Positions 34,816 through 48,719 of a DNA stretch of 64,000 nucleotides are shown piece by piece (within the stretch, counting starts at the first letter, position 1; each line of letters opens with the position of its first letter). Under the pieces are notes generated by a model. The model did no database searches. It was not told where the DNA came from and saw nothing but the letters and a program-made list of their open reading frames with translations. The translations under genes were made by a program, and so were the position numbers. The stretch comes from Cryptomeria japonica (taxonomy: Eukaryota; Streptophyta; Pinopsida; Cupressales; Cupressaceae): contig NC_081410.1 in the NCBI RefSeq assembly GCF_030272615.1, forward strand, positions 223,689,415 to 223,753,414, read 5' to 3'.

Positions 34816-36162
34816 CTTTTGTTGTTCTTAAATTTTGATTTCCCCAATCCCCTCTGTAAGAAAATTTGAAACCTCTGTTGCATATGGAGAGGACAACAAG
34901 AAAATAGAATTCTAGAAAAACATATAACAAGGTTTCTACAAAACCTTCTGCACTTTAAGCTTATCCAAAGCTCAGGTTTGTATACCTCTTGTGAATACTT
35001 TCACAGTTTTAATATGAGATCCACAACAAACCAATGCTAAAAACCTATGAACCTCATCACCTCAATAATACTAAAACATTAAAAGAAAACATGTGTTCAT
35101 TTTTAGTCTTGACCCCAAGAAAGATAGAAAAAAATCCACAACTGATATCAGTGCCTTATCCGGGATACAGAGCCACCCAATTTAAACAAGAGTTCCAAAT
35201 ATGGACATTCGCATATATCTCATCACTTCGGCTTTCATTAACCTAATATATGCCTCACATATATATAAGTTCTTTCCCTTTAAGCTAAAACCGTTTATCA
35301 AATTCAAAGAAGCAAACAATTGATTTACTAACAAAGATATTTCACGTATATTTAATTCCTCTCCAGAAGAGAAAAAGCTAAAACATATCTGTAAGATTAC
35401 CTTGCAATACCTATTCAATCGAATAACCCTAAATTATTCAAAAGAAATCAGTAAATTAATGAATGCACACCAGAAGACAACAAAGATTTAGGCTCAAAAT
35501 TTTTTGATCTGTATATTAATATTCATTTTTTGAAAGTCTTACATAACTCAAGGTGATCTCTGAAAGAACTGGAGAACACTAGATATATTTCAGCAGAGTT
35601 TCTTTACAAATTCTTGTGATCCCTTTTTCCTAAAGTCCTAGAATCCATTTATAATGATATGGATGCAAACAAGCTTCATACTTCCCTAGGAAAAGTTTGT
35701 TACAACCATGATTCCTGCTGAAAACAAATTACAATCATTTCATTCCTAACGGCTTTGAGGTTTGTTATTCTGCTGCAGCATCTTCTAACTGTTCTTGAAC
35801 CTTCGCTTCTTACACTGCATACTTATTTTTCCACTGTTGGAACACGTCATCACCAAGCTAGGAGAAGTTAACAATTTCCTTCTTCAATTTATTCAACCTT
35901 TTCCATGTGTTCCTTAATTGCTTAGCCTCTGTCTCCAAAGAACCATAATGTGACTTCATTTTCTCAATTTCTTCAATTGTCTGAATAAATAAGATGTGTC
36001 ATCTGTATTGATGACTTCATTTATCCGTTGAGACAAGTTATATCCTAGCTCATCAAGCCACACCTTTTCATCTTTGAACTGACTTGAACTAACAAAACCC
36101 CCAGGAAACAATTCAAACTTATGGTTAGCATATTCTTTTCTATACAAGTTGGCCTTTCTCTC

Positions 36163-36979
36163 TGTGTATGGTGAAAATGGATAACAATAATAACAATATT
36201 GAAAGGCGAAATGAATTCAACCACCAAACCCTAGCCTAACAATCAACAAAGATCCACCATAACATATGAAGATTACCTAAGACAATGCAAATCAAATGAA
36301 ATCACAAAGATTATACCATCACATGTCCAATAGGGTTTGGATCTCCATTCTTCCTATCTCCATTGATCTTGCTTGATATATATTTGCTCTCAGATTTTAT
36401 GTGCACAAGAGCTCAACAAAGAACGAAATGTGGTTGCAAGTAGGATCGTAGTGTAGCCAAGTCTTCAAGATTAGGTCATTAGGATGATTGATTAGAATGC
36501 ATAGAATGATTAGCATGAATGATTAGGGTCAGATAATGAAGGAGGCATCTCCTTAAATAGAAGACACAATATGAAATGGAGGGATAAGATTGAGAGGTGT
36601 AAAAAGGAGGTCGGCTATGATTAGAGGGTAGGTAGAAGAAATAGTAAAATAATGAAAGGGGTAGGTAGTGTAGGAATTAAGAGATGAATGACATGTGTCA
36701 TGGGTAGAAAAAGGCTAATGAATTGATTAAATAAATAAATATTTATTTAATTAATAGAAGAAGTGGGATCAATTAAATAAATAAGATATTTATTTAATTT
36801 AAGAAAATGATAATTTAAATAAATAAATGTATTTATTTAAATGAGAAATAAGGCTAGAAGAGGATAAATGAATTAATTAAATAAATAAGGATTTATTTAA
36901 TTAATAGAAGAATTAGGCTTAGATAATTAAATAAATAAAATATTTATTTAATTAGACATGACAATTTTAGGTGTCTACA
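36163..36979 (-). mobile_element. Gypsy-type solo LTR in ORF X copy 2 (817 bp)
   Basis: The minus strand starts TGTAGACACCTAAAATTG and ends CCATACACA. The target duplication ctctc is perfect at 36,158-36,162 and 36,980-36,984. Removing it restores sequence continuous with ORF X. It contains five A/T palindromes of the taaataaatat/atatttattta type at 36,725-36,955. No coding sequence. Confidence 0.88.
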
Positions 36980-38898
36980 CTCTCTACACCGGCCCTTCCT
37001 TCTGCTAATCTGATCATGCTTTTCACTAACTCACAAGTGGATTTAATATTTGCATTAGCCTCTACGTCTTCATAAGATGAACACATAAGTTCCAAATCCA
37101 CCTCTCTAGGCATCCACTTATTCAAAATTGTCTCCAAAGTAGCCTTGTCTTCTTTCAGATCAATCAACATATTCAAAATTCTATTCATATAAATGTACAC
37201 AATAGAAGCTCCTACTGTGTCAACAAATTTCAAGATTGTTCCTCGGACTTTTTCCTCATACTTATTTGCAAATAGGACCTGAGCCTACTTCAACTTTTCT
37301 ATCTCATCTTATATGATCTCAGTTGATTGAATACCAGAAGTCATAGGAGAAGGAGGAAATTCAATGATTGGACTGGTGGGTGGAGGTTTTGTTGGAGAAG
37401 AGGCAATCAATAAAGTGGAAGATTCACCTTTCTGGTATTGCCCTGCTAGTTGATTCTTCAACTTGGCAATGATGTTATCTTTGTGGGCTACCTCTCCTTT
37501 GGTTTCATTATAAGCGTTTAGAATCATCTCTAGTTTTCCCTGGAGGTCAACTTTTTCCTTGGCTTCCTTTTCGGCTACTGCCACACTGAATTTTGCTGAT
37601 TCCAAAACTGTGCTAACAACTTCTACTACCTCTGTGTCCTGCACTCTTTTCACAATCATACCTCCAAGGTAGCTAGACCCTGAAGTGTCCTTCCTCTTTT
37701 TGCTGTCATCCCTCCTTAGAGACCACATGACCAAAGCAACATGGTCCTTGCTAAATGTCACTCCTTCTAAGGGATTTGTTTCTTTCCTTACTACTTCAAG
37801 CACTAGTGCATCTGCTATATCCCACTCAGGGAGAATTAGTACACCAGCTTTTGCTACCATTTATCTCCCCTGCTCAGGAGTAGTGGTTTTGAATTCTCTC
37901 ATCATTTCTTGTTTTACTTCTTCCTCCACTGCAGATGCATCTTTATGGGGCTGTTCATTTTGCCTCTTCTCACATTTGGCTTTGAATTTCTCTATATTTT
38001 GCTTCCAAACAAATTGCATGAAAGATCTTGTTGTAACAAAATTATTATCAACCAGGAATTCTTCACTGGCCTATTTGATGATAGGGTCTAACTCCTTTTC
38101 CTTAAACTCCCCAAGACTTCCTAACTGAAATAATTGCTCACCCATTGCATGTTCATCTCCCACATGGATTAGGGATTGGGATGGAGAGTATAAAGGCTCA
38201 CCTATTTGCACCTCTTTTCTCACCCTTTGCCTTTTAGGGGAATCTTGGATTTCAACTACATATTCTATTGCTCTTTTCCCCTTTAAAGTAGAAGGCTCAC
38301 CCCTGACTGGCATTAGCACATTGTATTTTGGCCTCTTGTGCATCACATATTCTATCATGCCCAACTTTTAAGCACGAACGGGATAAATTTTTTTTTTTAA
38401 AGATCACAACATAGTGACATTAATTTTTGCTAATACGAGCCGCACTATCAAGTTTTGTCTTTAACTAGGTTTGAGTTGATTTAAACCACTAACTCAAGTA
38501 ACGAAAATAATTTAAAATTTAGTGCAGAATACTAAATGAATCAACTTATTGTCTCATCGATTTTAACCTCTAAATTAACTTAATTAAAAATTCCTAAAAT
38601 ATTTGGCGAAGATATTATTAATCTCCTATAATCAAAATTTGTTTTAAGGAACAAATTAAATTAGACCTACCACTTTATTTATAATGTCTAAAATTATATT
38701 TCAATCAATAATTAAAATGTGCTTAAAATTAAATCGACTAAAGGGTCAATTAAATTCATAATGCCCTATGTCCCATAAAGTTTAATCACATATATCTATG
38801 TCTAGGTGGGCTAAAATTATTCCCTATAGTCAAATAATTTACAACAGATTTAAATTCCCTAAAAATTAAACTTCATAAATATTTAATTTAAAACATCT

Positions 38899-38950
<52 letters not shown>

Positions 38951-39099
38951 GTGTTTTAACCATGCAAACCCTAATCCTTTATTCAATATAAAATATCCCC
39001 CTCATTTCTTTTTTTTCATTCTTTATTATCTTTCCACATTTTACCCTAGCCCTAACCGAGCTAGGGTTCTATTCTTTTTTTCTTCTGTGTAGGGGTGAG

Positions 39100-39345
39100 C
39101 TTATTGGGCAGTGATTCCCAGGGGCACTGCTCACTATGGGTTTCGATAGTGGCTGCGACCACTGTGGCCGCCCACAATGGCGGCACTCAGGTTGTCCATT
39201 GTGGGAAGCCACAGTGGCCGCGACCACTGTGGTTGCCCACAGTGGCGGCCCTTGGGCCGTCCACTGTGGGATGCCACAGTGGTGCCGTCCACTATGGTCA
39301 CCCATAGTGGAGGCTCCCTAGCCACGCCAACCACTTTGCTAAACA
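39100..39345. repeat. GC-rich block of short CCACTGTGG-type repeats in the Tekay LTR
   Basis: About ten repeats of a 20-30-bp unit centred on ccactgtgg/ccacagtgg, each close to palindromic, in otherwise AT-rich DNA. A shorter block (about 150 bp) lies at 48,296-48,445 in the other LTR and a diverged one at 9060-9260 in the solo LTR. Overlapping open frames on all strands here come from the lack of stops in this composition. Confidence 0.8.
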
Positions 39346-39548
39346 CAATGGTTCGGCCCCAAAACCCTATGCAATGAGTTATTTTTTTATTATATTTTTT
39401 TTTGTTTTAAAAAAAATTGATTTCGTTTATATTATTTAATAAATTATATATATATATATATGTATATTTGTATATATACATATATATATATAAATCAGTA
39501 TTTAAAAAAAAAAAAAAAACTCATTTAAACATACTTATCTGTAAATAA

Positions 39549-39694
<146 letters not shown>

Positions 39695-42442
39695 TACATT
39701 AGATCTAAGGCATTTTCTTTGTAAATAAATGTTGATATTCTTTTATTTTCAAACATTTTAACAAATTAGATAAATTCCTTAGCTTAAAATCATTGTATTT
39801 ATTTCCTTTTATCAAAATCCTAGTTGATAAAAAAAAATAGATAGATTATTTAAATAGAGATTTACTTTCTGCAAAAATAAAGTAAATAACAAAGTTAAAT
39901 ATACTTAGAACAACAACTCTAGAAATTATTTATTTCTATTAATCTGTTTAACTATAGATTTTATTTTTTAGCACATAAACAAATGACGGAATTTAATAAT
40001 TCTTACAGCTACTACATAAATGACAAAATTTAATAAATTTAACAGCAACTAGATAAATGAGTTGATATTAAAAATTAAATCTTAGAGGTATGAATAGGAA
40101 ATATTGATTCTTTTTATTTTCAAAAATCACATGCAAAATAGACTTTCATTTCCAGACTAACTTGCATACTACTAACAACAACTACAGGGAACTTAATCCA
40201 AGATAAATGTATTTCTTTTGCAACAAAATATTATTTAACAAAATAATTTCATTTATTTAGAGTAGGTTTAAAATACATTATAGCCATCAATACAAATGGG
40301 ATCTCCCATTTCTTTTCTGCAAAATAGCATACTAAAATATTACAACTCTTTAAAACATATTTCAAAGACACTATCGTCACTTTACAAATGGGTCTCTCAT
40401 TTCTAATAAATGAGGACTTTTCAAAATAATAATTACATTTACAAATATTTTTCTGCAACAAATAACTCCAGCAAACTTCCACTTGTCCTATTCTTTTCTT
40501 CCATCAACCTACAATAAATCAAAAACTATGACCATGGAGTACTCACCTCCTAGCCTAGGCTAACTAGTAGCCATCCCCGATCTTGGAGAACCAAGCCCTA
40601 GATAGGTAACACACATGCAACACAACAAAGAAGGGGAAACAATCACAAACATATTCCCAACCAAGGCTACACTGCACCACACAATGTGATGTCTTTACAC
40701 GGGTGGTAGTGAACCAAATACCCCAAGGAGACTGCAAGTATAGTAAAACTCAAGGCCACCTCATGGCAAACAATGATACATCATAAGTATAACAACCCCA
40801 CAACCTTATGCCCCCCAAGGTATTCATGCCTTATTTCCCTCCTTATGACTCCCAAATGCATAAACAAGCCATGCAGCAAGGGTTACATAGGAATCCCTTT
40901 AGATCACTCTCTTAATGAGAGCCTCTCACTCGAGGGCTGTCAAACTTCTACCACCCACAAGACCATCCTCTCTCCCAAGAGTGGGAGGTCTTGGTTACTC
41001 CCAAAACATAGAAAATACACAAGAGTAAAATGTAGAACACAATATAAATTTTCATAGGGGAAAATACAAGAAACAAGCCTTTTCCATACAAGCAATTCCT
41101 TTCAACATAACATGCAATATAAAATAATACAAGAGAAATTTAACCAACCTTCAACTGCCCAAAGGAATGCTAGATTAGTTGAGGATGAGCAACCCAATTC
41201 CATAATTCCTTGCTTCTCTACCCTTTGCCAAAATCCTATACCAAATCTATCCTTTTCAAAATTGCATTGTCTCCAAAAATGGAGAGTGGGTGATAACCCA
41301 CAAAATCTCCCACTCTTGCCTAAGAAGACCTCAGTGAGAGTTTTCACATGTTTCTAAAATTGAAAAAGGAAAAGTCAGAAAAAAGATCAAAAGGGATCTT
41401 TGATCAAAAAGGAAAGTTAACAACTTAGATGATGCTTCTAATTTCAATTTTCGCTCAACTTAGGAAACCCACTTTTTAGGGTGTCTAAAGGGTCACATGG
41501 GAGTTGGTACATGCCTAAAATTACTCCCAACCCTTAGGTATACCTTATGGGATTTAGGAAACACTCTTAAACTACCCCTAGGTATCCATTTAACCCCTTT
41601 TAAACCCCTCTGAAGTTAATTTTCGGGTCAAACCTAAGTTTACCACCCCAAAGATTCTTTACCCTAGAAAAATATAGAACCACATTAAATTAATTGAAAA
41701 AGCTATGGTTAAACAACTCCCTCCAAGAGACAATTTAAAAACCAAAACATAAATCGATCACATGTGTCAAGCAACACAATAAAAATACTTTTACAAAATC
41801 ACACTTGAAATTTGTCTCTTGTTGGATTTACACAAATTAACAAAATTCAATTTAACATTCATGCAACTTTCACTTTCATGAATAAAATACGATACAAACG
41901 GGGTGTTGTCTCTCCAAATAGACAAACCCTAGTTTTACGAACATACATAGTCTAGGTTTGGTTCTCCATAATATTTCCATGGTCACATGGATAACTTGCA
42001 TGCACATCTCAATTACACATTAGTAATTCCAAATAACCTCATATAATATAAAACACACGAATAAGAATACACATCAAACACTTTGCATACAATATACACT
42101 TAAACAAATCAATACATTTTATATCCAAATAAATCCACATAAGCAATTATCATAATTCTCATAATTTTGATCCACACATAAACATGCATCCTATTTCTAT
42201 CATCATAGTAAAGTCCTGCAAATCCAATAATGACATATATCATCTCAAATTCATCCTATTCTAGAATAATATAGAGTTCTATATCATAAAGCATATAAAT
42301 GAAGCATCAACATATAGCAATGTTATCCAAATCATGGAATCATATAAGTTCTAAATCCATAATGCATAAAAATAAAGCATCCATAATAGTCTCATCATAA
42401 AAATCACTGAAATGCTAGACTGAGTTGGGGTAGGGCCTCACA

Positions 42443-42455
42443 CCCTCCCCCTCTA
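42443..42455 (-). promoter_or_regulatory. Polypurine tract of the Tekay-type element
   Basis: The minus strand reads AGAGGGGGAGGG directly before the LTR start TGTGAGG. Strong purine run in the expected place. Confidence 0.85.
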
Positions 42456-42457
42456 GG

Positions 42458-43710
42458 CATGAACTTTCTCCTGGAGTTCATAAAAAAGATGGGGGTACTC
42501 TGATCTCATGCGTGTTGCATCCTCCCATGAAGCCATAACCTCATCATAGCAATCCCACTAGACCCTAACCCAGTCCAGCTCTCAACCTCGAAGGGTCAAC
42601 GTCCGATGTGCCAAAATGTGAATGGGCTCTAAAGCTAGCTGCCCATCTGACTTCACCTGCGAAGCATCCCAATCTAAAATATGAGACTCATCATAGATAT
42701 ACTTCTCAAAACTGATACATGAAACACATCGTGGATGCGTGATAGGCTAGGTGGCAATGCTAAATGGTAGGCAACTGGTCCTACAAAGAGAGGTGTGAGC
42801 TTAGAACCCTTTCCGTAACGGATTGAACTCTTATGCAGAAGCACCCTCAAGAAAACTCTATCTCCAACCAAGTAGCTATGATCTATCCTCTTTGCATCTG
42901 CATATTTCTTTTGTCTATCTTGTGCCTCTCTAAGATGTTGCCCAATAAAATCCACCTACTATTCCATATCCTGAACTATCTCAGGACCAATAGCAACTCT
43001 ATCCTCTATGCGGTCCCAACTCAACGGTGTCCTGCAAGGCCTGCCGTATAATGCCTGATAGGGTGGCATCCCCAATGAAGTGTGATGCCCATTGTTATAG
43101 GCAAACTCCACTAAGGGAAGGTACTCTTCCCATCTAGTTTGATGATCCATGACGTACATGTGAAGCATATCCTCTAACACCTAGTTAACCCTCTCTATCT
43201 GACCATTCATTTCTGGATGATATGTTGTACTGAAGTTGAGCTTAGTGCCCATAGCTTCCTATAATGCCTTCCAAAAGGAAGAAGTGAAGAGGGAATACCT
43301 ATCAGAAATAATCTTGCATGGAACGCCATGAAGTCTAACAATGTCTCGCAAGAACACCTGTGCTACAACTGGTATTGTGAAGGTAGTCCGAACTGGTGAA
43401 AAGTGGGCCACTTTGGTCAACTTGTCAACTGTCACCAAGATGGCATCATGGCAACGAGATGACATAGGAAGACCAATGATGAAATCCATGGATATAGTAT
43501 CCCGCTTCCACTCTGGTATAGCATGAGACTGGAGCAACCCACCTAGATGGCGGCGCTCTACCTTGACTCTGTGACACTCAAGGCATTGGGCTACTAACTC
43601 AGCAATGAGCTGTCCCATTCCTGGCCAATGATATAACTGTCTCAAGTCAACATGCATCTTCTTAACTCCAGGATGTGCTGCATAAGGAGCTCTATGAGCC
43701 TCCATGACAA
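42458..43710 (-). pseudogene. Integrase with chromodomain-like C-terminus (Tekay-type element), broken
   Basis: Minus strand from 43,705: HHCC zinc domain (MHVDLRQLYHWPGM, CLECHRVK), DDE core with SMDFIIGLPMSSRCHDAILV, GVPCKIISDRYSLF and STTYHPEMNGQIERVN. Next are LVEFAYNNGHHTSLGMPPYQ and ALYGRPCRTPLSW, a C-terminal GPY/F-like segment (FVGPVAYHLALPPSLSRIHD, VFHVSVLRSI), and a chromodomain-like tail about 42,460-42,650 ending WEDATRMRSEYPHLF. The chromodomain would guide insertion to marked chromatin (family knowledge). Stops near 43,258, 43,200, 42,957, 42,670 and others make it inactive. Most fit G-to-A changes. Confidence 0.88.
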
Positions 43711-45260
43711 TGAACTCTCACAAACCCCCAGAAGAAGGTACATAGATGTGCCCTCTATGGCGTAATAGTCCATCGGACTCTAAGGAATAATCCACATATT
43801 TTCCTTCTAAAATTTCCTGAGATCGTATCACCTGACAAACCTTTGAATACCATCCATCCCCTAGCAACTACTGCAGTATACAGTCTCTCAAATCCATGCC
43901 CATAGATATGGTGTATACCTCATGACGTCTCCTACTTAAAGCATCAGCAACTACGTTTTCTTTCCCTTTGATATAGTGAACATCAAAATCATACTCGCAC
44001 AAGAACTCCATCCATCTCCTCTGTTGTGCATTAAAGTTTGACTGAGTGAATATGTACTGAAGACTTTGATAGTTTGAATGAAGCTCAAAATGATGACCCA
44101 AAAGGAAGTGTCTCCACCTCACAAGTGCATGCACTATTGCTGCAAGCTCAAGGTCATGACTAGGGTAGTTAAGCTCATGAGTTTTAAGTTTCCTAGACTC
44201 AAAAGCTATAGCCTTACCATCCTACATAAGAACTACTCCTAAACCCTCTAGGGAAGCATCTGTGCACACCATGAAGTCAGCTGAGGGATCTGGTACTACA
44301 AGGATAGGTGCACTAGTAAGTGCTTTTTTGATTTCTGAAAGGCTCTCTCGCACTTTTCTATCCACTCAAATTTCTTCCCTTTACACTGAAGAGAAGTAAT
44401 AGGATGTGCGACTCTGGAGAATCCCTCTACAAAGTGTCGGTAATAACCTGCTAAGCCCATAAAGCTCCTGACCTCTGTCACACTGGTTGGTGCTGGCCAA
44501 TCCATAACAACTCTGATCTTGTATGGGTCTACTGAGATCCCATCACCAGAAATAACATGCCCAAGGTACTTGACCTCTGATTGAAAGAAAGCACACTTTG
44601 ACAAACTGCCAAACAACTGATTGTCCCTCAAACACTGCAAAACCTATCTCTGGTGCTCCTCATGCTCTTTCTCATTTCGAGAATATATCAATATATCATC
44701 GAGGAACACAATCACAAAGAATTTCAGAAATGTGCGGAATACCCCATTCATGAGGCTCATGAAAACAACTGGAGCATTCGTAAGACCGAATGGAACCATG
44801 GTGAACTCAAAGTGGCCATATCTAGTGCGAAATGCAGTCTTGTGGATATCACTTTCCACTATTCTCAACTGATGGTATCCTAAATTCAGATGAATTTTGG
44901 AAAATACTTTGGCACCCTGAAGTTGGTCAAATAAATTATCAATTCGGGGCAAAGGATATCGGTTCTTGATGGTTACTTTGTTCAAGTGATGATAATCCAT
45001 GCATAATCAGAGAGATCCGTCCTTCTTCTTCATGAAGATGATTGGTGCACCCCAAGGGGATAGGCTAGGATGAATGTGACCCTTCTCTAGGAGTTCCTCA
45101 AGCTACATGTTGAGCTCATCAAGCTCATTTATGGTCATCCTATAAGATGCTCTGGAAGCTGGCTCAGCTCCTGGTACAAGGTCTATATGAAAGTCAATCT
45201 CTCTACGAGGTGGCATCCCTAGTAGCTCTGAAGGAAACATGTTTGCATATCCCTTAAGGA
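43711..45260 (-). pseudogene. Reverse transcriptase-RNase H (Tekay-type element), broken
   Basis: Minus strand: [20 protein letters not shown] and FMKKKDGSL, a stop, [56 protein letters not shown] and the catalytic FLDDILIYS (44,680-44,710). After a stop at 44,641 come [33 protein letters not shown] and [20 protein letters not shown]. RNase H-like sequence with HYIKGKENVVADALSRRRHE follows near 43,925-43,985. It makes cDNA from element RNA. Stops at about 45,003, 44,641, 44,290 and in the spacer 43,870-43,711 break the frame. Confidence 0.9.
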
Positions 45261-45442
45261 TAGGATGGTCATCAATCGATGTTTCCTTTTCACCCTCTTC
45301 CCCTCTATCATTGATAGTGATGGCAAAAAGCTAACATCCCTTTCACATGCTCCGCTTAAGCTGCATTGCGAAGATCATATGAAGAGACACGGGTCTCTGA
45401 ATCTGGGTGATTACTATGGGCGAACCATGATCATCCTCACAC

Positions 45443-45760
45443 TCAATTTCCTTCCTGCGACAATCCATCTTGGCTCTGTGGGCATAAATCCATACCAAGT
45501 ATGATACCATAAGATCCAAGTGGTGTAACTCTAAGGTCTACTAAGGTGGTGGTATTGCCAATCTGCAGCCGACATGCCCTAACGTCTGATTCCACTGACA
45601 CTCTAGCCCCTAAAGCTAATTCCACTTCCCAACTGACACCCTGTCTAGTTGCCACTAGCCTACAATGCTCCACAACCAATGGAGATATAAAGGATTCAGT
45701 ATTTTCTAAATCAAATAATATAGATACACTGCTACCTTTGATCATACCTGCAGCCTCAAT
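45443..45760 (-). pseudogene. Aspartic protease (Tekay-type element), active site altered
   Basis: The minus strand reads VSILFDLENTESFISPLVVE, where a functional copy has LFDTGATHSFIS. The catalytic Asp is kept but the TG is changed to Leu-Glu, so activity is unlikely. ALGARVSVESDVRACRLQIG, VDLRVTPLGSYGIILGMD and a stop follow. It lies between the gag zinc knuckle and the RT, in gypsy order. Confidence 0.82.
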
Positions 45761-47185
45761 GACTGTGGCCTAGTGCTCAGCCTAGCGGTTGTCCACCGCT
45801 GTGAAGACTCTATGGGACCTACCCATATCTCCAACTGTAGGCTCTGATGTGGCCATCCGCTGATTCCCTACCATCTGACCCTGAGGACAATCCCTTGCCA
45901 TATGCCCCATGGCTCCATATTCAAAGCAAGCACCGTGTGCCTGAAACTAGGCACCCTGAGGCATAGAGAAAGCCTGCCCCCCTGTCCTGCTAGATCCACT
46001 ATACCCACCCCTAGAGGACTACTGAGTTCTCACCGGAGGTGTGTAAGGAACCTGAGCTCTTTGATCTCGCCTCTGACCCTGAGACTGCCACTACTTGGGC
46101 TTTGTGCCCTGCTGATACTATGGAGGCTTTTGCCTCTAGTTCTATTGTGACTATTGTGGAGGAGGGTATTTGGAGAACCCCTGTGAGTTTCTGTTATTTC
46201 CCTTCCAATGGGGTTTCTAAAATTCGTATGTCTGGGGTGTAGGGTTTCAATTCTGGAACCGATCCCTAGTATCCTCTGGTCTGACCTGAATCTCCTCTGC
46301 TATCAGTGCCTTCTCCATAGCAACCCGAAGGCTCCCTGGAGTAGACTTCCTCATTGGTCCTGCTATGTTGACATTCAGCCCTCTGATGAAACGGTTGACG
46401 AGAAGATTCTCATCTTTCAGGTAGTCCACATAGGGCAAGAGCTCAAAGAATTTTCTCTCGTACTGGGTCACTGAGAGACCCTTTTTTTGGAGGTCATGAA
46501 ACTCATCTATCCTACGCTGTATATAATGTTCTGACAAGTACCTCTCCCTGAACCTCTTTGTAAATATCTCCCAAGTGAGAGTATCAGGCACTAAACCACA
46601 CTTGTATTCCTCCTATCTCCACCACATGGAGGTCGTTCCTCTCAATAGATGGACTGCTACATGTGTCTTTAGATTTCTCTCATAAGAGCGCAATGCAAAG
46701 CACCTATCAAGGCTCAATAGTCAAGCCTCAGCTTCTACCCCGTCAGTAGATCCCCCAAAAGATGGTGGCTGGAGGTGCATAACCTCCCTGATAAGATCTC
46801 CTGGATCTCGACGTGATCTCTCATAATATACTAGCTCTGCCACTGGAGGTGGTCCTGGTAGGTGCACAAACTCTGGCTCATTCACACCCTGACTCTCTAC
46901 GAGAATAGGAGGTGGACTCCTACTCCGTTCCCTATCTGCTTATCTATGACTCCTTGAGTTTTTATTTTCAACATGATGATCCTTGGCTAGAAACCTATCC
47001 TGGACTATACCAATCAGGTTCTGGAGTGCTTCTAAGATGTTTTGGTTTGGGTCAACTGGTTGTTCGGGAGGAGCCTCTCAGTTCACTTCCGGAACCGATT
47101 CCTCCCTATCTACCTCTTCGTGTGCCATGCATACACGCCTAGGACCCCTTCCACGCTTGCGAGCTTGTCATGTAGTCGGAGGCAT
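45760..47185 (-). pseudogene. gag (Tekay-type element), broken
   Basis: ATG 47,185 (MPPTT) is the first start after the PBS. The charged, Pro-rich N-terminus leads to LQPPSFGGSTDGVEAEA and the retrotransposon Gag domain: LTWEIFTKRFRERYLSEHYI, RRIDEFHDLQKKGLSVTQYE, RKFFELLPYVDYLKDENLLV, NRFIRGLNVNIAGPMRKSTP (46,300-46,590). A zinc knuckle near 45,890-45,935 reads CFEYGAMGHMARDC, with the second Cys changed to Tyr. Stops occur at about 47,170, 46,940, 46,720 and 46,600 and in the Gln/Gly-rich linker 46,240-45,950. Confidence 0.85.
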
Positions 47186-47353
47186 CCTAAGAGGAAAATA
47201 AAATAAAAATAAATTAAATTAAATAACTAACTCCTTTGACAAAAAAATATTTAATTAATTAAATTTTAATATCCTAGAAAATTAATAAAATAAATTTAAT
47301 TAAATAATTAAAGGGAAACGTAATGGAGAAAGGTTCCTAGTGTTGGAAACCTT

Positions 47354-47365
47354 GCTCTGATTCCA
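47354..47365 (-). promoter_or_regulatory. Primer-binding site of the Tekay-type element
   Basis: The minus strand reads TGGAATCAGAGC just inside the LTR end TGACA, one change from the tRNA-iMet PBS TGGTATCAGAGC. The 170-bp leader 47,186-47,353 is AT-rich and non-coding. Confidence 0.85.
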
Positions 47366-47368
47366 AAA

Positions 47369-47916
47369 TGTCATGCCCAACTTTTAAGCACGAACGGGAT
47401 AAAAAAAAAAATTTTAAGGTCACAACATTGTGACATTAATTGTTGCTAATATGAGCCACACTATCAAGTTTTGTCTTTAAATAGGTTTGAGTTGATTTAA
47501 ACCACTAACTCAAGTAACGAAAATAATTTAAAATTTAATGCGGAATACTAAATGAATGAACTTATTGTCTCATCGATTTTAACCTCTAAATTAACTTAAT
47601 TAAAACTTCCTAAAATATTTGGCGAAGATATTATTAATCTCCTATAATCAAAATTTATTTTAAGGAACAAATTAAATTAGACCTACCACTTTATTTATAA
47701 TGTCTAAAATTATATTTCAATCAATAATTAAAATGTTCTTAAAATTAAATCGACTAAAGGGTCAATTAAATTCATAATGCCCTATGTCCCATAAAGTTTA
47801 ATCACATATACCTACATCTAGGTGGGCTAAAATTATTCCCTATAGTCAAATAATTTACAACAGAATTAAATTCCCTAAAGATTAAACTTCATAAATATTT
47901 AATTTAAAACATCTCA

Positions 47917-47955
<39 letters not shown>

Positions 47956-48011
47956 ACCATTCTCATAAATAAAAGAAAACTTCTACATATTTGACCAACT
48001 TTATATTCATA

Positions 48012-48069
<58 letters not shown>

Positions 48070-48072
48070 TAT

Positions 48073-48117
<45 letters not shown>

Positions 48118-48676
48118 AATGTTTTAACCATGCAAACCGTAATCCTTTATTCAATATAAAATATGCCCCTCATTTCTTTTTTTTTTCATACATTTTACCC
48201 TAGCCCTAACTGGGCTAGGGTTCTATTCTTTTTTTATATGCAGGGGCAAGCTTATTGGGCAACGGCCATGGATGGAGGGTCGGCGACGACGGTTCCTGGG
48301 GGCACCGCTCACTATGGGTTTCCACAGTGGCTGCGACTATGGGCCGTCCACTATGGGACACCACAGTGGCGCCATCCACTATGGTCGTCCACAGTGGAGG
48401 CTCCCCGACCGCGCCGACCACTGTGCTAAACACAGTGGTTCAGCCCTAGTTCGGCCCCGAAACCCTATGTGATGAGTTATTTTTTTAATATATTTTTTTG
48501 TTTTAAAAAAAATGATTTCATTTATATGATTTAATAAATTATATATATATATATATATGTATATTTGTATATATATTTGTATATATACACATATATATAT
48601 ATATATATATATCAGTATTTTTTTTTTTTTTAAAAGAACTCATTTAAACATATTTATTTGTAAATAAATTTATTTA

Positions 48677-48719
<43 letters not shown>

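Noticed and set aside
39069-39377. Overlapping frames on both strands rich in Cys/His/Trp (also 48,163-48,472)
   Set aside because: They come from the GC-rich CCACTGTGG repeat block, which lacks stops in all frames; not conserved as protein between LTR copies.
40773-41357. Plus-strand frames of 94 and 81 codons repeated at 49,811-50,395
   Set aside because: Similar only because the two LTRs are duplicates; antisense to the element and no counterpart seen in the solo LTR of the family.
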